A stretch of DNA of 64,000 nt from Kappaphycus alvarezii (lineage: Eukaryota; Rhodophyta; Florideophyceae; Gigartinales; Solieriaceae). The stretch lies in assembly GCA_002205965.3 (NCBI GenBank), contig NADL03000072.1:62001-126000 (forward strand). Reading direction: 5' to 3'. Made by a program: the position numbers and the translations under genes. The notes under the pieces were generated by a model. That model made no database searches and was not told the DNA's origin. It was given only the letters and a program-made list of their open reading frames with translations. Each line of letters opens with the position of its first letter. Within the stretch, counting starts at the first letter, position 1. Positions 44,801 through 56,263 of this stretch are shown here, piece after piece.

Positions 44801-46200
44801 ATCACAGTTCTTGGAAGCCCCATTGGCACCCCCAATGCATGCATTTCTCTGGCCCTCAAAGCCTTTCTGAAGGCGGAGTCACCCTGGATAATCCTCTCCG
44901 CCATGAAAAAGCCCCAGATCTCAAACCTTATTCTCCGATTCTGTGCCTCCTCATGTCTGGTTATGTGCTTTTTCCGCTCAATTCCGCCCCACATTACCTT
45001 ACCACTTTCCAAAGCTTTTGACAAGGGTTGCGAAGGCTTTTCGAGCAAACTCACCGGAAAATGTCCGAAAACGGTGACACACCGCCCTTCCGCCACAGTG
45101 GCCTTGGGCTCACCCCATGCACTTCTATAAACGTCATTGCGTAAACGGTCTCAAATCTGACGAACATGCCCCTCATTCAGCGACTCCTGCCAAAAAACTC
45201 CACGCATGTCGCCATGCTTCTGGTCCCATCCTACACTACCCTGACCACGAGCCTGCGCCTCCCTGCAGAACTACCACTAGAGGCACTCTTGTTACGCCTC
45301 AACCACTTCGAATACAACGCCACTCGCACCCTCCAGGAAGAGATAACTCATCATTTCCACACTTTCCCGCCTCTCCGTGCTTCACGCATCGGTCCTTACT
45401 GCCGCTTCTTCGCAACTTTTTCTCGACCAGCCGGACGGCCTCCTCGACGGCTTCCGTCCCGACCTATACCTCAGGGGAGATATGGCGCACAGTTGTCGAC
45501 CTTCGCTTCGGCAAACCAGTATTCTGCGGCCTCCTGCGCTCCTCTACCTGTCTAGAAGGTAGCTACACTGTTACCCTTCTCCTTGATATCATGGGCCATC
45601 ATGCATCAACCTGCAAAGGGGTGTTGGTGCAGTGCGCCGTCACAACCGTCTTCGCGGTATTCTCTTTAGCGAACTCACCAGCCCGGTCATTTCCCTCACC
45701 TTAATTCGGGAGCGAGTCTTTGCCGCCGAACTCCACAAGAGCCCAGCCGAGCAACGCGCACTGGACCTCGTCATCGACAACCTTCTGTTCGCGCCTACCC
45801 TACCAGGTCTTGATGTGACCATTGCCAGTCTTCACTCCGCACCATGTCGCAACCAGGCGATAGAGGTCTCTCACCACTGACACTGGCAGAACAGCGGAAA
45901 TGGGAGTAATATGCGCTATCTTGTCGTGCCGAGGGCATGGACATTCTACATAACGCCATTGAAATTTACGGACGAATCGGGTCAACCGAACTCCAGGCGC
46001 TTCATGACATTCGTAACTTCACAGCCGACCGTCGACAGAACATACTTTGTATGAATTCCAAAGGCTTAAGACGCGTGTCTCGGCATTTGTTCTACAGTAC
46101 ACTGCGGTCATGTTCGATCACTGAAAACAGCGTACGTACCCCACCGACGGACCTCCAGACGGGGCTCTTGCTTGATCCCCTCTAGAATCCGTGCAATAAA
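44801..46200 (+). pseudogene. Element B-4, 3' half
   Basis: Starts in TVLGSPIGTPNACISLALKA and runs through the HHASTCK zinc block, AAELHKSPAEQRALDLVIDN, the endonuclease stretch LLFAPTLPGLDVTIASLHS and the end RVSRHLFYSTLRSCSI. Frames 44,693-45,130, 45,117-45,704, 45,632-45,880 and 45,937-46,185 must be joined. The 3' end near 46,200-46,230 includes GTGCAATAAAAGG, a possible polyadenylation signal. Confidence 0.7.
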
Positions 46201-46259
46201 AGGTCTATTTTTCTCCCAACTTTTACACCACTCTCGGTTAACTATCCTCAATTACCCTC

Positions 46260-47060
46260 CGTGATCGTAATATTGTACTGTACATTACTACTGTACTGTA
46301 CAAGTGTCATTGTTGGAAGGCTACCACCGCATATTGTACCCATACCTACCGTATAGGTCAGGACCGTACAGTGGCAATTGAAAGGCAATACTTGGTTTTG
46401 AAGACGAGTGCAATGAGGATTTGTGGATGAAGATGACTGGACTGAGTACATCTATCTGCCTCTGTCGGGCCTATGCGGACCCAGATGGCTGTCACAATCG
46501 GCTTCTTTCGTTCCCCCAGCGATCAAGGCTACCGTCCACCACCCTTTACTACCGAAAATTACGGACCAGTCACCGTGCCAATGGGAAAAAGTTTTGGCTT
46601 TTTCGGAAGGTCGGCCATCAAGCTGGTCGCATTGGATATGGCTGCTGCCGGCGATTTTTGTAAAGGACTTTACTCTTACAAGAAAGGATTTCGTATGGAT
46701 AAGGCGCAGCAAAAACTGAGTTTCTCCCGTCTCCCTCCTCGTTTATGGGTGCTCTGCTAGGGAGTAATTTCGAGGAGCGTTTTTTTGATGATAACTTTAA
46801 TGAACTCACTTCACAGAGGTGGAGTCCCGCGCAGAGTCGCAAAGGTATTTTGTCATCGATGATGCCAAATATGTCCATGAGTAGAACTTGAGTGATAACG
46901 TCCTTCTATTCTTTGGAAAACGCAAGTATTCACAGCAACGTCACCATCTTCTTGTGAAATGACCAAATTTCGCGGATTCTCTCACAATTATCATGGCGTG
47001 AAGAGTTCTTTTGTTGATTTGTAAAAATAAAAACTATCTCCAAACCTGTAGAGGGGCGGT
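46260..47060. other. Duplicated flank with A-like tail (left arm)
   Basis: Inverted copy of 58,300-59,030, also matching 2770-3430. It contains a 3' end of an A-like element (rc of 58,610-58,695) and TACTGTAC motifs at 46,270-46,305. No protein is identified. Frames on both strands are open over short distances. Confidence 0.4.
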
Positions 47061-47281
47061 ATGTTCAGTTCTTTTGCATGGTGCGTACGGGATTTCGCAT
47101 ATTGCGTTCCAATGGAATGTTCTGGCATGACTTGATCCCTAATGGTCCCAAATATAGTCGAGATGTACTGTAAATGTCCAAAGCAAACATGGTCCGGTGA
47201 GCTGAAAAAATTCCTACGCTTTCCTCTAAGGTATTCTGCCGAGAAACCCAATGCGAATGTCCGCACACACCTTCCATTCAT
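46618..47281 (-). pseudogene. Gene-like sequence of unknown function, left-arm copy
   Basis: Minus-strand frames carry FFSSPDHVCFGHLQYISTIFG (47,210-47,150), then a 147-bp block absent from the right arm, then MDIFGIIDDKIPLRLCAGLH (46,878-46,820), followed by a GTGAG donor-like site. The right arm reads the same pieces in one frame. No domain is recognised. The opposite strand (47,142-47,489) is also open for 115 codons, so strand assignment is uncertain. Confidence 0.3.
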
Positions 47282-47534
47282 ATTAGGTAAATACCCCGCG
47301 AACTTGATTCCAAACGTAAAGGAGCAACATGTAGATCTTAATTCTTCAATAGTACAGACTGCGGGGTTTAATCAAAACCAAACTTCGACTAGAGAAGAGA
47401 GTTATTGGCAATATGGACCATCATCAAAACCTGATTTGAACATGTATCCGACTGAGCATACATTCCACCATGGCTGCACAGGAAAATGAGAACCGATTAT
47501 TCCTTGAGTATTGCACGACATTGAAGAATAGAAA

Positions 47535-47647
47535 TTGACCCATTACTGTGTCGTTATACCCTTTTTGAGTCGATTGCGGTCGTCTGGAAAACCATGGGAT
47601 AGATCGGATATATCTTCCAAGAAAAAAAACACCCAAACCTTTCCCCC
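47535..47647 (+). repeat. A-type tail insertion, left-arm copy
   Basis: TTACTGTGTCGTTATACCC, then ATATATCTTCCAAG, then CACCCAAACCTTTCCCCC. Partner in the right arm at 57,772-57,885. A GAAGAAAA-type repeat flanks it and is clearest in the right arm. Because both arms have it, it predates the duplication. Confidence 0.7.
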
Positions 47648-48049
47648 TTGAAGAAAATCTCTGCAACAAACCGTACATACATTTTGAGGCCTCTAAACCT
47701 GGCTGATTCCAGACCAGACGCAAGATTTGGTTCAGCGGAGGACTTTTTCTGCTGCGTGTGGTTTTTCCCACATGACAGTATAGTAAATTTGAGCGCAAAC
47801 GGGACAATTCTTGAGCGTGGCTGACATGGATACCTTTTCTATTTCTGACTCTGGCGGCTTGCAAAAAGACGGACTCCGCCGATGACACCGGTTGCTTATT
47901 ACTTGCTCTGATATTCGCAGAATCGTTTGAAAGACGTTCATGAGGAAATCTGCCACGTGAGCCGATAGACTACACAAGATACTGTCAATTCGAAACAAAA
48001 TTTTGTAATTGCCGAATAAATCATTCTACTAAGGGCTTAGAACGAATAT

Positions 48050-49160
48050 TCATCCATCGACGTCGGGTCTGCAGAAAAGGACACTATCGGGGCAGGTCTT
48101 TGACAACACTTTCAACATCCTCAGCTAGGTTCAACGGATAGTTATCCTTGGTAGGATTGCGGCCTCCGCCTGTATTAGTGAGATCCATCTCCTGGTTGAA
48201 TACAGGCCCGCTGATTTTGCTATTACTCGAAAAGTCCCCGATACGAGCAATGAGCTCATTCACGAGTGACAGACTAGTAGGGTTGTTATCATCTGGGGCT
48301 GCATCCTGGACTTCAAAGGCTGTGCTACATGCCATTGCTGGTGCAATGGTTGGCAGTACAAAAAGCGGTGGAAGGAAAAGTGTGGCCGGAAAGAAGCGAG
48401 AAGTCCGTCCACAAATGTACCAATGTCTGCACTGAAGTTCGGAGGGGCCCCTGTGAAACCAGTAGGGGCTGCGACGACGCGTGCTTCTGCCGCATCAGTC
48501 TTGGCTGAGGCCAGAGCGGCAAATTTCGCAGAGTTCGGCTTTATCCTCCGCGTTAAAACAGGGGTTTTCGTTTTCTTGGGATTGTGGGCGTTACGGGTGA
48601 TAATTTAAGCTGCTCTTCCAAACAAACTTTGTCCAGAAAAATTCAAGTCCACTGTCAGAATCCATACCTCACTTTTCACACCGTGATAGCGGGCGAGAAA
48701 TTCTTGCCTTCATGCTTACCCTCTGGTCGCATATGTAACAAGCATATCGTTTTTCACCAGTGTGAATCTGAATTTCGTTGATAGGTCCCCGCAGCGCAAA
48801 GAAAGGGTGATGACGGTTAGAGTTCAAGCTTACTGCCGGTGGGTGCCATTCAAATATTACCTCACAAAAGGAAATACACCACGAACAGAAACGAAGGCCG
48901 TAAAAGGTAAGTACAGTGTCAAAACTTACTCTCACATGCGCCTTTAGGTTAGCTGGTTTTGAAAAGGTACGTCCACACTGCTCGCACATTGGTCGAATCT
49001 TGGAGGCAGTTACATTCTTGGATTGACGGCGGGGCTTGAGGGCCCGACTGATTTTAGACAAACTGTTGCTAGCAGCTGAGGATCTGTTAGCGGCGGCCTT
49101 GGAACTTTTACCTGCAATTGGGCCCTGGCTGGTGAACTTAACGTATCCCATCTCAAAATT
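48050..49160 (-). pseudogene. Zinc finger gene copy 3 (left arm)
   Basis: Start ATG at 49,151. Exon 1 ends with the finger 1 helix (NLKAHVR) near 48,930, exon 2 with IHTGEKRYACYICDQR near 48,775-48,728, exon 3 from about 48,630 to the stop at about 48,048. Relative to copy 1, single-base losses break the tail frame near 48,380 and near 48,090. In finger 2 the residue after the first Cys-Tyr is Ile. Exon 1 and both splice sites look intact. The breaks lie in or next to short base runs, so sequencing error cannot be excluded. Confidence 0.75.
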
Positions 49161-50430
49161 CGAGTGCTAGGTGTGCGGAGCTGTCTTTCAAGAGCGATGA
49201 TTCAATGACTCTCGATTCAGATAGTAGAGAGATCGAAGATAAACTCTTGGATCGTATGGATGAGGGGAACGGGTGGCTAAGATTTGAGGCGAGTCTCCGC
49301 ATTTATAGAATTTCTGGAACCCAAGAAGAAGAACAGGACGGAGCATTTTTCTTGAAACGGATGGAAAACCGCCGGAAAACTGAATAGTTCCGATAGTTCC
49401 GTTGAGAAGGCATACTTTGAGTTGAAGTATTGCTTCCTGCCTACGTGCTTTTCACCATACATTTCTAGGTCATAGATTTTTCTTATCTTTAAATCAAGTT
49501 AGATCAGCATAAATTTGGACGTTGCTCATTGTAGCAGACTAAGGGAATATTATGATGAACTTAAAATATTAGGATGCTATCTGAGAGGAAAAAAGCAGTG
49601 ATCTCCCCAGAAATGCCTAGTAGAGAGAGGAGGTTCGGATTCTTTGGACTACGGTAGACGAAATCTTTTTGTCTCAATTGTTATTTTATTCTTGTGACGG
49701 GCTGCTTTAGGCGTTACAGAGATTAGATACTCCTGCTTAGCCTGTCTCGATCCGTTACTTACTCTTCGAGAAAGAATTACAAATATTTGATTTCTGTATT
49801 TATTCAGAAAATTAATGCGTGACGGACTGATGATGTCTGCTACTACCGAGAACCCGTATTTTTATCCCTTCCAATTCTGTGCATAGTAGCTCAGATAAAT
49901 GACGAAAAAGCCGAAGGTCCGCCAACAGAATGCCGTCTTTTCTCTTTCTCCAGAATGCCGTCTGTTTCTCTTTCTCGAATGGTACAGAATACAGCTTACC
50001 AGAAAAATCAAGCTACTTAGTTGTCCAGATAATTTGGTGAGTAAGAAAAAATCATCAAACACTGCGAGATGGAAAGTTGGTGTACAGCTCTCCATTTTCA
50101 AAAATGATAGTCCAACGAAACACCTTCCTACTTGGGCTTACAAACTTCATATACAGTATTTTGAATAGAAATGATCCGTTATGTGAGATGAGGCAGTCAA
50201 CTTTCCGCGAGCAGTTTGGCACGAAAAGAGCCGCAATTCATATTCCCACAATTGAAACCCCAAAATTCTAGTCTTGCAGCCGGGGCAGAAGCTCTGCTTC
50301 GATTCAACTTTCAGTTCATAATTTCAGTACCAAGAATGATCATTGCGGCTCAATCTACTTGCCTTCATACTGTACTCTTTCACGGAAAAATAAAAAAAGC
50401 AGTTGTGAGGAAAATATGACAGTGGAAGTT
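49161..50430. other. Upstream flank of finger gene copy 3
   Basis: Matches the reverse complement of 55,000-56,260. Short frames on both strands (for example 49,899-50,168) show no recognised domain. A 19-bp direct repeat with CAGAATGCCGTCT near 49,925-49,965 is visible. It presumably contains the gene's promoter on the minus strand. Confidence 0.35.
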
Positions 50431-50639
50431 ACTGTACTACTGTACTGTATCTGCCGTAATACGGCACTGTAGAGGGCAAGTGGAGTTATGTGTGGAGGTT
50501 TACTCCATTTCAGTTTATTTCAGTAAGAATAGTGTAAAGGTTGGTAGTCCTAGGGGGGGAAGCTTTGGTGCTTTATTAAGTTAGAGGCAGTGGCGGTTAT
50601 TAAGCGAAAGGGGTGTACCTAAGCATGAGTTCTGTGAAC

Positions 50640-50935
50640 TCGCATTCAAACCACGGTTGAGAATCCACCGTAGAGTACAGTACTGTATGGATACTGAGTC
50701 TTTGAAAGATGTAGTGTAAAGTACAGTTCAGTGGAGGGGAGGAAGTTTTGGGTTACTTTAGTGTATGGAAGATGTGGTCGGTTGTTTCCAAGCCGCCAGT
50801 GCGTTGTACGGGATAAGTGGTCACTGATGGGTAACTGTAAATGACATTCCTTACAGGGCCGGCTCAATGCCAGTGAGCAGACATGCCGCGTTAGACATGA
50901 CAGGCGCGGCGGCGTGCCTTTGATAAGCACCGCTC
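50640..50935 (-). repeat. Divergent A-type 3' end, left-arm copy
   Basis: Reverse complement of 54,480-54,790. It includes the end of the A protein (TRHVCSLALSRPCKE frame overlaps SNAACLLTGIEPAL) and the tail (GACCACATCTTCCATACAC, AAAACTTCCTCCCC). TACTGTAC motifs flank it. Confidence 0.6.
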
Positions 50936-51049
50936 TTTACAGTGCAGTACAGTGGAGTGCAATACGGTACTGCAATACATACTTTGTTGCAAGAGAAGAA
51001 AAAAAGAAGAGAGGGTCTTTATAGGAAAATTTGAAAACATTAAAGCATA

Positions 51050-51170
51050 CAGTTCCTTCCCATTACAGTATCTGTATACCTTTTTTGAGTCGATTGTGGT
51101 TGTCTAGAAAACTATGGGATAGAGCGGAAATATCTTCCAAAAGTATAACCATAAACCCTTTTCCTCCATA
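51050..51170 (+). repeat. A-type tail, inner end of left arm
   Basis: Partner of 54,250-54,365. TTACAGTATCTGTATACC, then GCGGAAATATCTTCCAAAAG, then ATAAACCCTTTTCC. Confidence 0.65.
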
Positions 51171-51320
51171 TTAAGAAGCATCCCGATGCAACTTCCGACG
51201 GTTGATAGCATTCGCTGTCCGACGTTGCACCACCGAGCTGGGAATGGGGGCGCGATGTTGGTCGGAAACCTGGGTAGTACCTTTCATGGAGGCTATTTAT
51301 TCAGAAATTCGATGCGGCCC

Positions 51321-51440
51321 AACCCCCCTACCGGAGCCAAATAGCTGTAGATATCGAAAACCATATGGTTGAAATCTATATGGAGCTCGTTACAAAAAAA
51401 GCGGTAGAGACCTTCTTTAACAGCATGAATGCTACATTGC
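51321..51440 (-). pseudogene. Distant C-like endonuclease fragment
   Basis: On minus: CNELHIDFNHMVFDIYSYLA, resembling CAELRIDFHPMAFDIYGSAG of element C. Only about 35 codons. Confidence 0.4.
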
Positions 51441-51454
51441 CTTGACAGTCACTC

Positions 51455-51628
51455 TGCAGGTGCGGCCTGCTTGATGGCTGTCCTGAAGGTAGCTTTTTAG
51501 GGAGCGTAGTTCCTTCCCCATTTACTGTGTCGGTATTCCCCTTTTTGAGTCGATTGTGGTTGTCTGGAACACTTTAGGACAGATCGAATATATATTCCAA
51601 GAGTAAAACACCAATACTTTTCCCCCCA
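51455..51628 (+). repeat. A-type 3' end with coding stub
   Basis: GCGGCCTGCTTGATGGCTG (end of the A frame), stop, GGGAGCGTAGTTCC, GTGTCGGTATTCCCC, TATATATTCCAAGAG, and TTTTCCCCCC at 51,628. About 170 bp retained. Confidence 0.65.
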
Positions 51629-51990
51629 AAGTATTAGTCCAGAGCTCGGCTGAACTCCAGTCGTGTCATTTCTCTTATTGTTGAATACGCAGCAACCGAC
51701 TACCTATAACAAGAAGCTCAGTTACGCTGAGAATATATGTTCGGCCAGTTGCTTCATGAAGGCATCCAATCATGTCACGCACCCCTTTTCATGTAGTATT
51801 TTCTCCCCCGCCGCCACGCTACACAGGCTAATAGAAATTTTACCCTATGTACCACTCGCAAAAACTCAACCCAAAACATTACCCCTTTTCTTATGTAATA
51901 CGTACGATTGACGCACATAACGCATTCAATTGCATCGAACGTGTTCAATTTAGTTACCATCCCTACAAGTCCTCCACTCAACAGGAGTGG
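51629..51990. other. Unassigned spacer
   Basis: No strong gene signal. The frame at 51,663-51,911 is open for 82 codons without a recognisable domain. 51,920-52,000 resembles RLE-element sequence upstream of the next fragment, but too weakly to call. Confidence 0.25.
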
Positions 51991-52580
51991 ACTGTCAGGT
52001 TCGTTTATTGGCAAGCGATCTCATGAAAGCCGCGCGACATCCAGTCATCGAGCCGCGAGAAGGGGTCCACCGCACAAGACCTGATATTCGCGCAATGGGA
52101 CGAACCGGCAGAACAGACTTCTTCGACGTCACCTTTGTCAACCACTAGCGCCTCGACAGGAGAGTGAGGACATTCAACCCACTCACCTCGCTTAACGCGG
52201 CAAGAACGGCGAAACACAGAAGATACGAGTCCTTTATCGCGTCTTCCGCCGGAAGTAGGCTAGTGCCCGTCCCTATCTACCCGGGGGATGGCACCCGGAC
52301 GCCCACGCGTTGCTAAACGACGTCGCACGCAACGTCGCTACGAGGGCAAGGGAGACCTACGCAAAGGTCAAAGAAATATTAACACAGCGTCATGCCGCAG
52401 CAGCAGTAAGTCCAATGCAGCGTGCCTGTTGGCCGGCCTCCCGTCAGTTTTCTAGCGTTTTTTGACAACTTCCCGCCAACCCTTTATATTGTAAGCCTTT
52501 ACCATCACGACATCCCTTAGGGAACAGCTGACCATATTTTTCATGCATTAAAAACACCCCAAATTTCCCCCCTCAACAGG
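51991..52580 (+). pseudogene. A-family RLE fragment in palindrome spacer
   Basis: HRTRPDIRAMGRTGRTDFF, DVTFVNH, then a stop, then RRYESFIASSAGSRLVPVP, and a 3' tail (GACCATATTTTTCATGC, AACACCCCAAATTTCCCCC). This is the C-terminal endonuclease block of an A relative that is distinct from A-1 and A-2. Confidence 0.65.
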
Positions 52581-52977
52581 AGCTCCGCGACTTCGTAACC
52601 GTTTTGCGTTTAGCCTCCAAGTAATGTACGCGACAGGTTTCCACCGGTCGCCCGCATTCGTAGCTAATTTCTGAATACCCTCCGTACGCTTCTTAGCAAC
52701 ATCGCACAACTCATAAAGCTGTACCACCACAAGGCCTCTAGGCTTTGCTTGTATTTTCCCTCTGTTCAGCTCCGCGCTATTTCTGTATTTCTATCTTGAT
52801 AACTATCTGAAGTCGTACAGGGAACGCACAAGGTTATTCGATTAGTATATTGCTCTTCGCCAGAGCTCTGCATTGATCGACGATTTGCTCTCCATTGCCT
52901 GCTTGATGGCCGGACTCCAGCCCTTTTTCTAGGGTGACATATGCACGCCGCTAACCTCTCACAATGTGAGCCTGCAA
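52581..52977 (+). pseudogene. A-like C-terminal stub and unit U edge
   Basis: 52,890-52,933 encodes ACLMAGLQPFF-stop, the usual A C-terminus. The segment 52,721-52,981 is the reverse complement of 63,739-64,000, so the inverted duplication extends beyond the window edge. Confidence 0.5.
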
Positions 52978-54094
52978 CCACTCACCTTAATCTCTTATGG
53001 CACAATATGGCCTCACTTCAGCTCTTCCCATCCCGTTTGGAAATAACAGGACAATTTCAAGCCCTGCGGGAAGCGGTAGTCAGTGGAAAAGTGGTGAGTG
53101 GGGATCGTGGGGCATCGCCACTTGAGGAGAAGCTCGGCAGACGTGGTTGCCGAAATAGTGAACAGGTGTTTCGGTTTTCCCTCTAATACATGAACTATTG
53201 TGCCAATTAATCAGAAAAAGACAACTGTCCTCTCTATTGATAGGATACGGATCGTTGAGTCCGCATATTTGAGGTGAACCCCGAAACCGGCATGGCCTCA
53301 GCCTGGTCGCCTTCCTTAGGCGCAGAATCCCCCAGCACAAGAGGGGCAGCGGTCCCGTCTCCTTCGATAAAGCCGCTGACGCCTCCGGCGCTGTTCTCCA
53401 CCGCAAAGCAGTTCGTACCCAATCCCCACAGGACCGCTGCAAACAGCATTGCTCAACGGTTCACCTCCCAAAGCCGCCCAAGCCCTTACTGCTGCGGCCC
53501 ACCTGTCCCGCTCACCCTAGCAAATACCCATAACCTCCGGCCCTCCATCCCTCTTCTTCCCACCTCGCCGACCGAACCGACAGAGGTACCCTTCCCGCGC
53601 CGTGCTTGTTCACCTAGGCCGAAGTCCGTCGCCGGCTGTGGTGACTCCCGTACCACAGCAGTCCCGGTATGGACGCACTTCGCCCCTCCATACTCAAAGC
53701 TGTAGCACATACCCCGGCGGCGCCGAGCCCTCGAATTCGCGCCATAAGTGGTTCACTGCTTTCATTAACAGCCTAGTCGATGGGGATTGCCCCACTGAGA
53801 CTAGCGAGTAGGTCGCAAGTGCTCCTCTATTGGGTCTGCCGAAAGATGAAGCCTGTCGCACTCTCCGCCAGATCGCCATTGACCTTGCCAGCCGTCGACT
53901 TGTAGAGTGCCTGATAATGGAACGAATTTGGGATGGTCAAGAGTCGGCGAACTACTCCCAGCCCCATCAACTCTGAGTACTCGTGCCGTGTGCTACGGAA
54001 GCCATCGTCCATGCCACTCGGGCACGCATACACGAACAGCAGAAGAATGATACCGCCAACGTGCTCATTCAGGTTGATGCCCGGAACGGGGGCC
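52978..54094 (+). repeat. Unit U plus delta-B, copy 2 (direct copy of 38,343-39,460; inverted copy of 60,940-63,735)
   Basis: Same junctions as copy 1: U ends CATATTTGAG at about 53,270 and B resumes at ACCCCGAAACCGGCATGG; B stops at CCGGAAC at about 54,087. The B frame 53,274-53,705 (SPSTRGAAVPSPSIKPLTPP) and the RT start (RRLVECLIMERIW, about 53,890) are recognisable but not in one frame. Confidence 0.75.
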
Positions 54095-54249
54095 GGGCCG
54101 CATCGAATTTCTGAATAAATAGCCTCCATGAAAGGTACTACCCAGGTTTCCGACCAACATCGCGCCCCCATTCCCAGCTCGGTGGTGCAACGTCGGACAG
54201 CGAATGCTATCAACCGTCGGAAGTTGCATCGGGATGCTTCTTAATATGG

Positions 54250-54365
54250 AGGAAAAGGGTTTATGGTTATACTTTTGGAAGATATTTCCGCTCTATCCAT
54301 AGTTTTCTAGACAACCACAATCGACTCAAAAGGTATACAGATACTGTAATGGGGAAGGAACTGTA
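54250..54365 (-). repeat. A-type tail, inner end of right arm
   Basis: GGAAAAGGGTTTATGG, TTTTGGAAGATATTTCCGC, then AAGGTATACAGATACTG. Partner of 51,050-51,170. Confidence 0.65.
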
Positions 54366-54479
54366 TGCTTTAATGTTTTCAAATTTTCCTATAAAGACCC
54401 TCTCTTCTTTTTTTCTTCTCTTGCAACAAAGTATGTATTGCAGTACCGTATTGCACTCCACTGTACTGCACTGTAAAGA

Positions 54480-54790
54480 GCGGTGCTTACCCAAAGGCAC
54501 GCCGCCGCGCCTGTCATGTCTAACGCGGCATGTCTGCTCACTGGCATTGAGCCGGCCCTGTAAGGAATGTCATTTACAGTTACCCATCAGTGACCACTTA
54601 TCCCGTACAACGCACTGGCGGCTTGGAAACAACCGACCACATCTTCCATACACTAAAGTAACCCAAAACTTCCTCCCCTCCACTGAACTGTACTTTACAC
54701 TACATCTTTCAAAGACTCAGTATCCATACAGTACTGTACTCTACGGTGGATTCTCAACCGTGGTTTGAATGCGAGTTCACAGAACTCATG
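54480..54790 (+). repeat. Divergent A-type 3' end, right-arm copy, and short dispersed repeat
   Basis: AACGCGGCATGTCTGCTCAC, stop TAAGG, tail GACCACATCTTCCATACAC and CTTCCTCCCC to about 54,683. 54,720-54,790 is a relative of the TACTGTAC dispersed repeat (GGTTTGAATGCGAGTTCAC). Confidence 0.6.
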
Positions 54791-54999
54791 CTTAGGTACA
54801 CCCCTTTCGCTTAATAACCGCCACTGCCTCTAACTTAATAAAGCACCAAAGCTTCCCCCCTAGGACTACCAACCTTTACACTATTCTTACTGAAATAAAC
54901 TGAAATGGAGTAAACCTCCACACATAACTCCACTTGCCCTCTACAGTGCCGTATTACGGCAGATACAGTACAGTAGTACAGTAACTTCCACTGTCATAT

Positions 55000-56263
55000 T
55001 TCCTCACAACTGCTTTTTTATTTTTCCGTGAAAGAGTACAGTATGAAGGCAAGTAGATTGAGCCGCAATGATCATTCTTGGTACTGAAATTATGAACTGA
55101 AAGTTGAATCGAAGCAGAGCTTCTGCCCCGGCTGCAAGACTAGAATTTTGGGGTTTCAATTGTGGGAATATGAATTGCGGCTCTTTTCGTGCCAAACTGC
55201 TCGCGGAAAGTTGACTGCCCTCATCTCACATAACGGATCATTTCTATTCAAAATACTGTATATGAAGTTTGTAAGCCCAAGTAGGAAGGTGTTTCGTTGG
55301 ACTATCATTTTTTGAAAATGGAGAGCTGTACACCAACTTTCCCATCTCGCAGTGTTTGATGATTTTTTCTTCTACTCACCAAATTATCTGGACAACTAAG
55401 TAGCTTGATTTTTCTGGTAAGCTGTATTCTGTACCATTCGAGAAAGAGAAACAGACGGCATTCTGGAGAAAGAGAAAAAGACGGCATTCTGTTGGCGGAC
55501 CTTCGGCTTTTTCGTCATTTATCTGAGCTACTATGCACAGAATTGGAAGGGATAAAAAATACGGGTTCCCGGTAGTAGCAGACATCATCAGTCCGTCACG
55601 CATTAATTTTCTGAATAAATACAGAAATCAAATATTTGTAATTCTTTCTCGAAGAGTAAGTAACGGATCGAGACAGGCTAAGCAGGATATCTAATCTCTG
55701 TAACGCCTAAAGCAGCCCGTCACAAGAATAAAATAACAATTGAGACAAAAAGATTTCGTCTACCGTAGTCCAAAGAATCCGAACCTCCTCTTCTACTAGC
55801 ATTTCTGGGGAGATCACTGCTTTTTTCCTCTCAGATAGCATCCTAATATTTTAAGTTCATCATAATATTCCCTTAGTCTGCTACAATGAGCAACGTCCAA
55901 ATTTATGCTGATCTAACTTGATTTAAAGATAAGAAAAATCTATGACCTAGAAATGTATGGTGACAAAGCACGTAGGCAGGAAGCAATACTTCAAACTCAA
56001 AAGTATGCCTTCTCAACGGAACTATCGGAACTATTCAGTTTTCCGGAGGTTTTCCATCCGTTTCAAGAAAAATGCTCCGTCCTGTTCTTCTTCTTGGGTT
56101 CCAGAAATTCTATAAATACGGACTCGCCTCAAATCTTAGCCACCCGTTCCCCTCATCCATACGATCCAAGAGTTTATCTTCGATCTCTCTACTATCTGAA
56201 TCGAGAGTCATTGAATCATCGCTCTTGAAAGACAGCTCCGCACACCTAGCACTCGAATTTGAG
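55000..56263. other. Upstream flank of finger gene copy 4
   Basis: Inverted copy of 49,161-50,430. No recognised protein. It presumably holds the promoter and 5' UTR of the finger gene. The interval just upstream of the ATG at 56,264 is conserved in both arms. Confidence 0.35.

Larger units (their letters stand above)
44796..51320 (+). repeat. Left arm of the giant inverted repeat
   Basis: Reverse-complement partner of 54,095-60,503. Order from outside inwards: B 3' half, duplicated flank with A-like tail, gene-like sequence, A tail, finger gene (minus), upstream flank, A-type 3' end, outer A tail. Small substitutions and one-base indels separate the arms, plus a 147-bp block (46,964-47,110) present only here. 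Confidence 0.92.

Noticed and set aside
47142..47489. 115-codon plus frame as a real gene
   Set aside because: The right-arm copy has a frameshift upstream, the differences between arms are mostly amino-acid changing, and the opposite strand reads at least as well. Evidence does not decide.
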